Under the pieces are notes generated by a model. That model saw nothing but the letters and a program-made list of their open reading frames with translations. It had not been told where the DNA came from and searched no databases. Below, piece after piece: positions 10,925 through 20,321 of a stretch of DNA of 64,000 nucleotides. The DNA comes from Turnera subulata (lineage: Eukaryota; Streptophyta; Magnoliopsida; Malpighiales; Passifloraceae): NCBI GenBank assembly GCA_028386065.3, contig JAKUCV010001994.1, positions 4,476 through 68,475 of the forward strand. The letters run 5' to 3'. The translations under genes and the position numbers were made by a program. The stretch's first letter is position 1. Each line of letters starts with the position of its first letter.

Positions 10925-13900
10925 CACAAGAAGAAGCTTATTACCGGCATTCCCCTAACACTCAAGGACCCAAAAAGATTTGGGTACCAAAATCTCATTG
11001 ATTTGCTTTTGCAGGTATGCTTGAAGGCATCAAGTGTACTTTGGTACCTTGATAGCGGATGCTCCAAGCACATGAACGGAGAAGCATCCAAGTTCTTGCA
11101 AATTAAGCCATCAAATGGAGGAAACGTTGTCTTTGAAGACAACAACAAAGGAAAGATCATCGGGATTGGCTCGATTGGTAGAAATGAATCTTCCTCCATT
11201 GATAATGTTTTACTTGTTAAAGGTCTTAAACACAATCTCTTGAGCATAAGTCAATTATGTGACAAGGGAAATCGTGTAATTTTTTATTCCAAGTCATGCA
11301 CCGTAGAACGTCTTAGTGATAATAAGATCATTCTACATGGTGATAGAATTGACAATATTTATATGGTTAACTTGGAAGAGTCTTCTTCAAACTTTTCAAA
11401 ATGTTTAATGAGCAAAGAAGATGATATGTGGTTATGGGATCGTAGAATAGCTCATGTTAATATGAAGACGTTAAACAAGTTGGTAACTCAAGACTTGGTG
11501 GTTGGTATTCCAAAGATTAAATTTGAGAAGGATTCTATATGTGATGCATGTCAAAAGGGGAAGCAAGTGAGAGCTTCGCTCAATTCCAAAAACGTTGTCT
11601 CAACGTCTAGACTGCTTCAACTTCTGCACATGGATCTCTTTGGTCCCTCACAAACTAAAAGTTTTGGAGGTGACTATTATGCCTTTGTAATTGTTGATGA
11701 TTACACTAGATATACTTGGACTTCATTTCTTACTCATAAAAGTGAAGCATTTAATGTATTCAAAAATTTTCTTAAGAAAGTTCAAAAAGAAAAAGATTGT
11801 TCAATTGCTTGCATTAGGAGTGATCATGGAGGTGAATTCGAAAACACTCAATTTTCAACTTTTGTGATAAATATGGCATTGAGCATGACTTCTCAGCCCC
11901 TCGGACACCACAACAAAATGGTATTGTTGAACGCAAAAATCGATGTCTTGAGGAAATGGCAAGAACAATGCTCAATGAGACTAAAATTCCCAAGTATTTC
12001 TGGACTGATGCAGTGAGTACGGCTTGCTATGTGTTAAATCGAGCAATCATTAGGCCAATACTCATGAAAACGCCCTATGAATTATACAAGGGAAGAAAGC
12101 CTAACATCTCTCATTTACGAGTCTTTGGTTGCAAATGTTTCCTTCATAATAATGGGAAAGACAATTTGGGAAAATTTGATGCAAAATTTGATGAAGGCAT
12201 CTTTCTCGGTTATTCATTGCGCAGCAAAGCGTATAGAGTCTTCAATAAACGCACTTTAATTGTTGAGGAGTCCCCTCATGCTGTGTTTGCAGAAAATGAT
12301 ACTCGCTTGGCGAGAAAAAACTTTTGTGATGATCTTGTAGGTACACTTGAGAAGATATCCTTGGGTGACAAGGAAGAAGAAGAGCAAAGTCACTTACCCA
12401 AAGAAGGAAACACCCCTGCGGAATTATCTTCTCACCAAGACAGTGCAAACGCGGAAGGAACAACGGTTGATGTCAACCAAGAACTTCCTAGAGGATGGCG
12501 AGAATCGAAAGACCATCCTTTTAAAACGGTAATTGGTGATATCAACCGCGGTGTAAGTACTCGTAATTCCTTTAGAGATACTATAGGTCACATGGCATTT
12601 GTTTCACAAATTGAGCCTACAACCATTTCTGAAGCAATTAATGATGAACAATGGACCTTGGCTATGCAAGAAGAGCTAAACCAATTCAAACGTAATGATG
12701 TTTGGAAATTGGTTCCAAGGCCTATTGATCATACAATAATTGTCACGAAATGGATGTTTAGAAATAAATTGGATGAAAATGGCATAATAACTAGAAACAA
12801 AGCTATGTTAGTAGCTAAAGGTTATAATCAAGAAGAGGGAATCGATTTTGAAGAAACATATGCACCCGTTTCACGATTAGAAGCCATTCGCTTACTGCTT
12901 GCGTTTGCATCATCAATGAACTTTAAATTGTATCAAATGGATGTTAAAAGTGCATTTCTAAATGGCTTCATTCAAGAAGAAGTGTATGTTAATCAACCCC
13001 CCGGCTTTGAAGAACATGCATTTCCTGATCATGTCTTCAAACTTAAGAAAGCACTCTACGGTCTTAAGCAAGCTCCTAGAGCTTGGTATGAACGCTTGAG
13101 CAAATTTCTTTTGGACAATGGGTTCAAAAGGGGAAAGGTTGACACTACACTCTTTATTAAAAGTTAAAACAATGACATCCTCTTAGTAAAAATTTATGTA
13201 GATGACATCATTTTCGGTGCTACAAACATATCCTTGTGCAAGGAATTCTCTGCTATGATTACCAGCGAATTTGAGATGTCCATGATGGGAGAATTGACCT
13301 TCTTTTTGGGCCTGCAAGTCAAACAAATGAAGGAAGGTACATTCATCTCACATTCAAAGTATTGCAAGGAATTGCTTAAGCGGTTTGAAATGGACGGATC
13401 AAAGGAAATGGCCACACCAACGAGCACTTCTGAACATCTAGACAAGGATGAGAAAGGTAAGGAAGTTGAGGTAAAAAAGTATCAAGGTATGATCGGATCC
13501 CTTCTCTACTTAACTGCAAGTAGGCCAGACATTATGTTTAGCGTTTGTTTATGTGCTAGGTATCAAGCAAGTCCTAAAGAGTCTCATCTTAAGGCAATTC
13601 AAAGAATTATGAAATACCTAATAGGCACAATTAATGTTGGACTATGGTATCCTAAAGGTTCTACACTTCAACTCATAGGCTATTCCGACTCTGACTTTGC
13701 CGAGGCGGAATACATTGCAGCTGGTAGTTGTTGTGCTCAAATCATTTGGATGAAACAACAACTAGAGGATTATGGTCTTCACATCAATCACATTCCTCTT
13801 AGGTGTGACAATACTAGTGCCATAAGTCAAACTAAGAATCCAATCTTACACTCAAGGACTAAACATATTGACATTAGACATCACTTTATTAGAGATTATG

Positions 13901-14037
13901 TTCTCAAGGGAGACATAGCTATTGAATTTGTGGACACAAAATTTCAACTAGCCGATATTTTCACGAAACCCTTAGAGAAAGAGTCGTTCTTCCGAATTCG
14001 AAATGAACTAGGAATACTTGATTCAACATTGATCTAA
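10925..14037 (+). pseudogene. pol: pol of the Sirevirus-like element, broken
   Basis: The order is copia-type. The aspartic protease has WYLDSGCSKHM (about 11042). The GAG-pre-integrase zinc region has HVNMKTLNKL and CDACQKGKQ. The integrase core has HMDLFGP and IRSDHGGEFEN and, after a frameshift near 11860, the glutamate helix. The reverse transcriptase has YQMDVKSAFLNG and YGLKQAPRAW, then a TAA at 13165-13167 directly before the YVDD catalytic segment (about 13198). The RNase H starts normally at YSDSDFA, but the next residues are EAEYIAAGS. About 40 residues between the first catalytic aspartate region and the EAEY motif are missing (junction near 13700). The remainder ends in IFTKPL. 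Protease, integrase, RT and RNase H would normally be released from one polyprotein. Confidence 0.93.
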
Positions 14038-14170
14038 TTTGTGCATTTTTTTTTGGTTTTACCGTATTGATTCTTTACTGACTTGAGCGTCGGAATGTAC
14101 TCTAAGTTGTCTTGCAGGTACACCTCATTTAGGCAAAAAGACAGGGGGAATAAGGATGCCGAGACTGCTC

Positions 14171-14773
14171 AACATCGATGTTGCCCACCAAAACGTCGAT
14201 GTTTGGACTATACAAGACTGGACCCGAGGCTGTACAACATCGATGTTGAGGGGAAAACATCGATGTTGAGTGGACTACAGATCGTACCATTTTCAACCAG
14301 TAGCTTACAACATCGATGTCTACACCCAACATCGATGTTTGTCTCACGTGCACAATCAAGTCTTTAACCAGCATCCTTAAACATCGATGTTCAGTATCGA
14401 AACATCGATGTTCCGTAAGTATCCTTTCTTTCCCAGTAGTTTTAAACATCGATGCTTACAGGTAAGAAATCGACGTTCTGTCATTACGTCTTATTTTTTT
14501 TTTATCCAGTAGTCTGAAACATCGATGTTCTCACAATTAAACATCGATGTTGTCTCGATTGGCGGCATTTCAGATTGTGTCCAGAGACTCCACACATCGA
14601 TGTTGAACATATGAACATCGGTGTTTCGCTCTTACTTTTCAAAAATATAGCCGTTGGGGAGTCAAACATCTTTGTCTTCAACCAGAACATCGATGTTTGA
14701 CCGTTAAAATTTCAAAAATATAGCCGTTGGAGAGCCTAAACATTGATGTTGTTTTGGACCAGACATCGATGTT
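14171..14773. repeat. Palindrome array B, internal
   Basis: Eighteen copies or variants of AACATCGATGTT start at 14171, 14192, 14236, 14256, 14309, 14328, 14380, 14401, 14445, 14466, 14518, 14540, 14593, 14614, 14665, 14686, 14739 and 14762. They form nine pairs with pair spacing 19-23 bp (mostly 21) and pair-to-pair distance 65-75 bp. The intervening parts share words such as CCAGTAGT and ATAGCCGTTGG. The array ends 89 bp before a TATA box and 192 bp before the third ORF. The same architecture occurs in the LTRs. Confidence 0.95.
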
Positions 14774-14820
14774 TAGCCGTTATGCTTCAAAAAAAAAATA
14801 GCCGTTAACTAGCCGTTGGA
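14648..14820 (-). promoter_or_regulatory. Three MSA-type elements before ORF3
   Basis: The plus-strand words TAGCCGTTGGG (14648-14658) and TAGCCGTTGGA (14721-14731 and 14810-14820) are, on the minus strand, perfect matches to YCYAACGGYYA. They interleave with the last palindromes and lie 42-215 bp upstream of the internal TATA box. Confidence 0.5.
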
Positions 14821-14861
14821 GCCTGTTGAAAGGACTACAACGACTTTATTTTTTGCTCCCC

Positions 14862-14869
14862 TATATAAG
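14862..14869 (+). promoter_or_regulatory. Internal TATA box before ORF3
   Basis: TATATAAG lies 96 bp upstream of the ORF3 ATG (14965). It is followed by a pyrimidine-rich, plant-like leader with CATTCAACA and CTCAAACTCC. With the upstream palindrome array this resembles an independent promoter. Transcript start data would be needed. Confidence 0.5.
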
Positions 14870-14964
14870 TGATGCCTCCCTCTCTTATTTTATAAACTCC
14901 TTATTGTCCATCATTCAACATTTGCTCTCAAACTCCATTCTCCTACTCATTCTTTTGCACAAGT

Positions 14965-16291
14965 ATGGCAGGTGGGAAGAAAACTTCCAAAGGCAAATCT
15001 CCCGCTAAGGAGAGACCATCAAAGCAAAGAGGAGGCTCTTCCAGCTCAGGTCCACACTATGCCGTGGAAGGCACCTCAATTTGGTTCTCTTCCCGAGCTG
15101 ACCTTCAAAACTTCGTGTCTCACTTCTCCAAGCAGCTCATTGCAACCCCTCGATGTCTTCCGATGATTTACCCAAACATGAAGAATTACACACAGCTGGA
15201 GCCCCTTCTTCGAGCATCGTGATTATGGGAGTTCGTGACCTTCAGTCTTCTTCAATTCAGTGCCGACTTTGTACGGGCCTTCTACTCCACCATCACCGAG
15301 ATGGTGATAATCTAACTGCTCACGTCAATGGAGTATCCATCAACATGACGTTGGAGGATTTCGGGACGGTTGCTGGGTTGCCTTTTCAGGGAGACGATAT
15401 TGCATTCTATGGCGGTGATTATTGGGCCACAATCCATGAACCACCCTTTCTGAATGAGCTTGGCTTCACGACCTTTGTTCGTCACAGTTCCGGGAGGCCA
15501 ACCATTCAGACAATCAACCCAGAGTACCGACTTCTCTTCTACCTTCTCACCCGGGTCATCAAGCCAAGAGACGGAAACCACACAATCATATCCGTTGAAG
15601 ATATGAAAGTGCTTCATGCCATCCTTCACCATGCACCAATTAATTGGGCTCGATTTATACTTATGCACATGACAGACTATCCGATCACATTTCCTGACAA
15701 TCCCCTACCATATGCCTTCCTGGTAGTGCGCATTTTGTTGAATGCAGGTGTCAATGCTTGCATCGGTGTACAGGTTCCTCACTCAAAACTTTGGACAATC
15801 AGTGATGCCATGTCTCACAGCAGAAAATCTGTGGCAGAACCAAGGACCGGCCAAACTTCCGAGCAAGCTCCAAGGACTGCTTAAGCAGAAAGCTCCCGTA
15901 CTGCCGCTTCTCGACGCCGCACCTCCAAAGTCACTCTTGAGTCCATTGCAGACTCCATCCACGGCCTTCAATTAAGCATGACTAGCATGGGCCGAGCAAT
16001 AGAGAGGATTGACACGGAAGTGCAAAGACAAGGCTACTCTCTTCGATCTTACTTTGTCCGTGTGAACTACAATCCTCCCCCTATCACACCACACTTCATG
16101 GCTACAATTTTGAAGATGAAGGTGATGATGATGATGAAGACTACACTGAAACTATGGAAGAAGATCCAATGGATGTTGAGGATGGTCAAGAAGGAGATGA
16201 TGGTGAAGAAGGCGCAGAAGAGGAACAAACTAATGACGATGATGATGATGATGATGATAATGACGATGGGAGTGCAAGCTCAACTTTCTAA
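14965..16291 (+). pseudogene. Third ORF (ORF3) after pol, broken
   Basis: ATG14965 opens a Lys/Ser-rich N-terminus (MAGGKKTSKGKSPAKE) and then a globular part. A TGA at 15220-15222 interrupts it and the same frame continues (LWEFVTFSLLQFSADF). A shift near 15300 leads to VNGVSINMTLEDFGTVAGLP and a long open stretch to a TAA at 15882-15884. The text after that stop remains in frame (ESIADSIHGLQLS, a possible coiled coil) until another shift near 16100 gives a strongly acidic tail (runs of D and E) ending at TAA 16289-16291. The pattern resembles the plant-mobile or putative plant transposon protein domain found in various plant elements. It sits where Sireviruses carry an env-like ORF, but I see no signal peptide or membrane segment. 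Its function is unknown. Confidence 0.65.
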
Positions 16292-16367
16292 ACTCTTACC
16301 TCTTGTTCTCTTTATGTCCTTTTCAATTCAATAAAATGTTTCATATTGCCATTTCTCATTGCTAATG

Positions 16368-16579
16368 CCAAAAGGGGGAAGATAAGTAGAAGTATATGCA
16401 CAGAAGTATATGCAACAAGAAATATGCACCAAGTTAGGGGGAATCATAGCTTGAAAAACTTAGGGGGAATTAACCTCACTTATGAATTCATAAAACTTGG
16501 TGCATACTAAATCCTAATTTTGAACTTATAAATTTGACATATACTCCTATTTGTTTGTCATTATCAAAAAGGAAGAAAT
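16368..16579 (+). other. Multiple polypurine tracts
   Basis: AAAAGGGGGAAGA (about 16370-16382), TTAGGGGGAAT near 16435 and again near 16461, and AAAAAGGAAGAAA directly before the 3' LTR. One tract next to the LTR is needed to prime plus-strand DNA synthesis. Extra upstream copies are a described Sirevirus trait. Confidence 0.7.
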
Positions 16580-17997
16580 TGTTAGAACTCATGCCTCCTT
16601 GTCTCATTTCAGGGTTTTGATATTGACAAACCAACCTTGACTCAATTGATGACAATTTTGAAGGAAAAAGAAATCAATCAAAAGCAAAGGTCTAAAGAGA
16701 AAAGAGCACAAGAATTGAAGTACTAAGCAAGAAGAGTTAGGAACACAAAATGTGCAAGGGTAAAACACTCAATTCTTCTAAGACATTGGCTCAAAACGAA
16801 ATCAATTTTACATATGCATCAAATAGCATTCTTTCAAACACAAAATGATTTTTTAGTATTGAACATCGATGTTCATGTTTTCAACATCGATGTTCCTGCC
16901 TAACAATTTTTCAGAAAACAGGCAGTAGCTCAGAACATCGATGTTGGCTTCCCAAACATCGATATTCTTGTGACCGTTGCACTTCAAATCTTTTGCAGCA
17001 TCAGAGCATCGATGTTCCAATTTAAGACATCGATGTTCCATCAATTGGTTTTCTTTAGAACCTTGGCAGAGCCTCAGAACATCGATGTCCAAATGGTAAA
17101 CATCGATGTTCCAACATCAAACATCGATGTTCTGCATTAAGACATCGGTATTCCCATGTTGCTTGTCTTTAATCTGTTTTGGTAGTGTTCTAAAACATCG
17201 ATGTTCCCATGGCAAACATCGATGTTTTAGTGACCGTTGGACTTAATAATTCATATTAGCTGTCACAACATCGATGTTCTCATGACCGTTAGCCCAAAAT
17301 TTCAAATTTACTGGCTAAAACATCGATGTTCTATATCTAAACATCAATGTTGTGCCGTTGTGAGCAGACACCTTTTTCAACTCCCCATGTTGTTTTGTCT
17401 AAAGGTGTATTGGATTGATTCCACAACGGTCATACACGTTTTGAGACATATAAATAGAGTTATTGCACCTCTGTTTAAAAATCAATCAACTCTCTACAAC
17501 TTAAGCATTCATTGTTTTACATTCATACACATTTTTATGAGCCAATATTCTTGAGAATTGAGAGTTGCCTTTATAGAGCTTATTTGTTACTCATATCCAC
17601 TCTTCTGAGAGTGCTTTTGTTTGAGTGATTTCAAGTATTGTTATACACCTTAAGGGAGGATTGTTCCCTTGTAGTAAATTCATAGGAAGAGTGTCTTTCT
17701 TTCTGTGAGAGAAGGCTTGAAGTGAGGTACCTTCAAGCAAGTAAGGAGAGTTTCGTGTGGCTCGAGCTCTAGGTCTGTAAACGGTTTGTTAAGCACCCAG
17801 AAGCTTAACTTAGATAGTGAAATCTTCGAGAGAGTCTCTCGGTGGACTGGATTAGCCACACAAGTTGTGTGTGTGAACCAGTATAAATTTTGGTGTGTAC
17901 TTATTCTTTCAATTCCGCATTAATTTCCTGCAAATTTTTAGTTTCGTACTAAAAACGCTATTCACCCCCCCTCTAGCGTAGGGCACCTATTCTAACA
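16580..17997 (+). repeat. 3' LTR of the Sirevirus-like element
   Basis: 1,418 bp, closely similar to 7816-9222 with scattered substitutions. It differs by an additional 21-bp palindrome unit (17078-17152 has four units where the 5' LTR has three) and by a shorter C run. It ends CTAACA, followed by the ACAGG duplication. Confidence 0.95.
16862..17351. repeat. Palindrome array C, 3' LTR
   Basis: Fifteen copies or variants start at 16862, 16883, 16934, 16955, 17005, 17026, 17078, 17099, 17120, 17141, 17194, 17215, 17267, 17319 and 17340, again at exact 21-bp steps within each group. Four occur in a row at 17078-17152. A perfect MSA-type match (TGACCGTTGGA on plus) is at 17231-17241. Confidence 0.95.
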
Positions 17998-18002
17998 ACA
18001 GG
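17998..18002 (+). repeat. Target site duplication ACAGG, right
   Basis: Matches 7811-7815. Removing the element and one copy joins the ATHILA-like frame without a shift. Confidence 0.95.
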
Positions 18003-18618
18003 TTGTTTTATTCTCCGCCGATTCTACACACAGCGTCAGACATAGTACCTTCCAGGTGCGGGAATAATCACAGCATTGGCACGACACTTTGGCATCCCTC
18101 TCAATCAATTCCTGGAAGTTGAAGGAACGGTTTGGATTGACGACACCATTCTGAACCACCTCAACCTTCTTGCCCCACAGCCTGAGGAACAGGCTGAGGA
18201 AGAAAATGTAGCAAAACCGCCTGAGGAACAGGCTGTAGGAATAAATGCAGCACAGGCCCAAGACAACCAGAGCCAGCAACAGCCAGAAGGAGCACCTCCA
18301 GCCGCCCCACAGCCTCAGGCACAGGCCCAGGCTGTTACCCGGGACCAATTGTTGGATATCCTAGAGCAAATGCAGGATTGGATTGGTCAACAGATCATTA
18401 CAATCCTCCAAAACCAAAACCGCCTACAAGAAATACTCAATGCTCAAGGGGAACGTCAGCAGCGCTTCCAAAAGAGCATTTCTGCCCAAGAGATCCGCCT
18501 TACAGGCACAATGGGGGAAATGCGCACCAGCATCACTCGGGGCATCACAGAACTAAGGAGGAATGGGGAGACACAGGCCCGTGTCATGCGAGAATTCCAC
18601 AACCAATACACGAGCTAG
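18003..18618 (+). pseudogene. ATHILA ORF-1-like protein, right part
   Basis: This continues the frame left at 7815. It reads CFILRRFYTQRQT, a TAG near 18046-18048, then GAGIITALARHFGIPLNQF and WIDDTILNHL, which match the middle of ATHILA ORF-1 proteins. A low-complexity part rich in P, E, Q and A (18180-18330) follows, then a predicted coiled coil (residues with LEQMQDWIGQQIITILQNQN) to a stop at 18618. The coding DNA itself contains CAGGCT/AGCCTG words that recur in the downstream non-coding region. Stops on both sides show that the frame had decayed or that drift continued after the insertion. Confidence 0.75.
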
Positions 18619-20321
18619 CAAGTCCAATTGACCGAAACCCTCACCAACCTCCTCAACATGGCAAGGGCACTGCCAACACTACCTCAGCCACCATCAGGGA
18701 AGGAAAGACCCAGGAACTAACTTTCCCCCGATCCTGCAGCACAGAACTAGTCTAAGACAACTTAACCCCACTATACATAGTTTGACTTTAAGTTTGGGGT
18801 GTTTTTGTGTCAATATAACTTAGACTAGAACTTATCTCTTTTGTTTTCGGTAGTGTGTTTCTTTTGTTTGTGTGACCTTGATGTTATTGCACCCTATTTT
18901 TGTTTTGTTTTTATAGTATGGACACTGCAAGTTTTTCAGTTTGGGGTATTTTAGGGTGCAATTATGCTATTTACTTTCTAGTGTTCATGTAATGCAATTT
19001 CAATTTTTATCTATTTTCACTTTGTTTCTCCCAATGTGAGCCTGTCCTTATGCACTCTCTCTTGTTCCATTTAAATTCTACTCAAGACCCTAATCTTATG
19101 ACTTGTCTCATTTTCTCCAAAACAAGTAGAACAGGAATAATCAAGCAACTGCATTCCATGAACTCTGTCGAAAGAAGGACCATGTTGAGGAATTTTTCTA
19201 AACAAACAGGCTCAGCCTGTTTACCTTAGAACAGGCCCTTACTTATGTCAAAGTGAAATCTTAAGCAAAGTCTACAAGTAAGGAAAGGATCTAGGCCATT
19301 TTTTTTGGCACACCTACAGACTACACCATCCTGCATCCCACTCATCAAACCTTTGCAACCCCTTTGAGCCAATTAAGGTGGCCCTCATTTCATTCAATTA
19401 CCCTGCACAGTCCACCCTCAACCATTTGAAACCATAAGCAGGGGCCATCAGTGTCTAAGGGCACAAATTCCTTCAAACAGCCTCACCCCGTCGATTAGCC
19501 TGTGAGCAAGATTCGATCAAGATTAGAAAAAGAGACCCATACTCAGCCGGTTCAAAATTCAAAACACCATCAGATGCACGAATGCCATCCTCCTCTTGAA
19601 AACGAAAAAGAAAATGAAAAACATATGGGAAGAAGAAAAAAAAAGAAAAGAAAAATAAAAATAAAGAAAGGGAGGAAGGGCAAGGGCAACATCTGGAAAA
19701 TCATACTCTACCAAGAAACACAAATCCAATCCATCTGTTAGAGTCAGTGGTTACATCAAGGAATGGCTGAAGTATTGGGACACAGTTACTGAATAGCGTG
19801 AGACCACAGAAAATACAAGGTCAAACAGCCTCTACACTATCTCATACTGTTCATAAACAAAAACAAAAGAAATCGAGTTCACAAGCCATTGACCCTTGCA
19901 AAAACCATCCGCCTTTCTTTGACAACTCTCACCCAGCCTCAATACAACACGGATAAAGTCCTAGTGATCCTAGCTTGATGACTTATACACATTAGTGGAG
20001 ACAAGAGGTAATGGGTCTGTATGTGAGGTATTGTTTTTCACTTTTCATTCTTTAACTAAATCTCTCGAATGACAGAAGGAATGGGGTCAGTTGAAAAATT
20101 TTTCTTGTGATTTTAAACACAAAAACCACGGACAAGGAGTTTGGTTGGAATCAAATGCAGTTTTGAAGAAAAATAAGAGGATGCCTAATTGGGACGTCAC
20201 AAGGGAGAAACCTAGTGAAAATCTGATGCTTTGAAATTGTCTTTACTTTCTTTCAAATTCATGCCTTCTTTTCTCTTCTATTTGCTTGAGGACAAGCAAA
20301 AATCTTCAGTTTGGGGTATTT
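18619..20321 (+). mobile_element. Non-coding 3' region of the Athila-type element
   Basis: No gene is seen. AGTTTGGGGT, a polypurine-like word, occurs at 18791, 18938 and 20308. The last copy follows GAGGACAAGCAAA and directly precedes the inferred LTR start, as in many plant gypsy elements. A perfect palindrome AACAGGCTCAGCCTGTT is at 19205-19221. A purine-rich stretch lies at 19600-19690. Confidence 0.6.

Larger units (their letters stand above)
7816..17997 (+). mobile_element. Sirevirus-like Ty1/copia retrotransposon
   Basis: The element is complete in outline, 10,182 bp. It has LTRs beginning TGTTAG and ending CTAACA (7816-9222 and 16580-17997), a primer-binding site, gag with two zinc knuckles, pol in copia order (protease, integrase, reverse transcriptase, RNase H), a third ORF after pol, several polypurine tracts and a 5-bp target duplication ACAGG. 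Long LTRs, a long coiled-coil gag, a post-pol ORF and multiple polypurine tracts are hallmarks of the Sirevirus (SIRE/Maximus) lineage. All three coding parts carry stops or frameshifts, so this copy cannot act alone. It interrupts an ATHILA ORF-1-like frame. Three arrays of the palindrome AACATCGATGTT are its most striking feature. Confidence 0.95.

Noticed and set aside
10690..11247. 185-residue antisense frame over gag-pol
   Set aside because: Shadow of the retroelement coding strand.
16100..16270. Met/Lys-rich frame over the ORF3 tail
   Set aside because: Other frame of the GATGAT-rich DNA that encodes the acidic tail.
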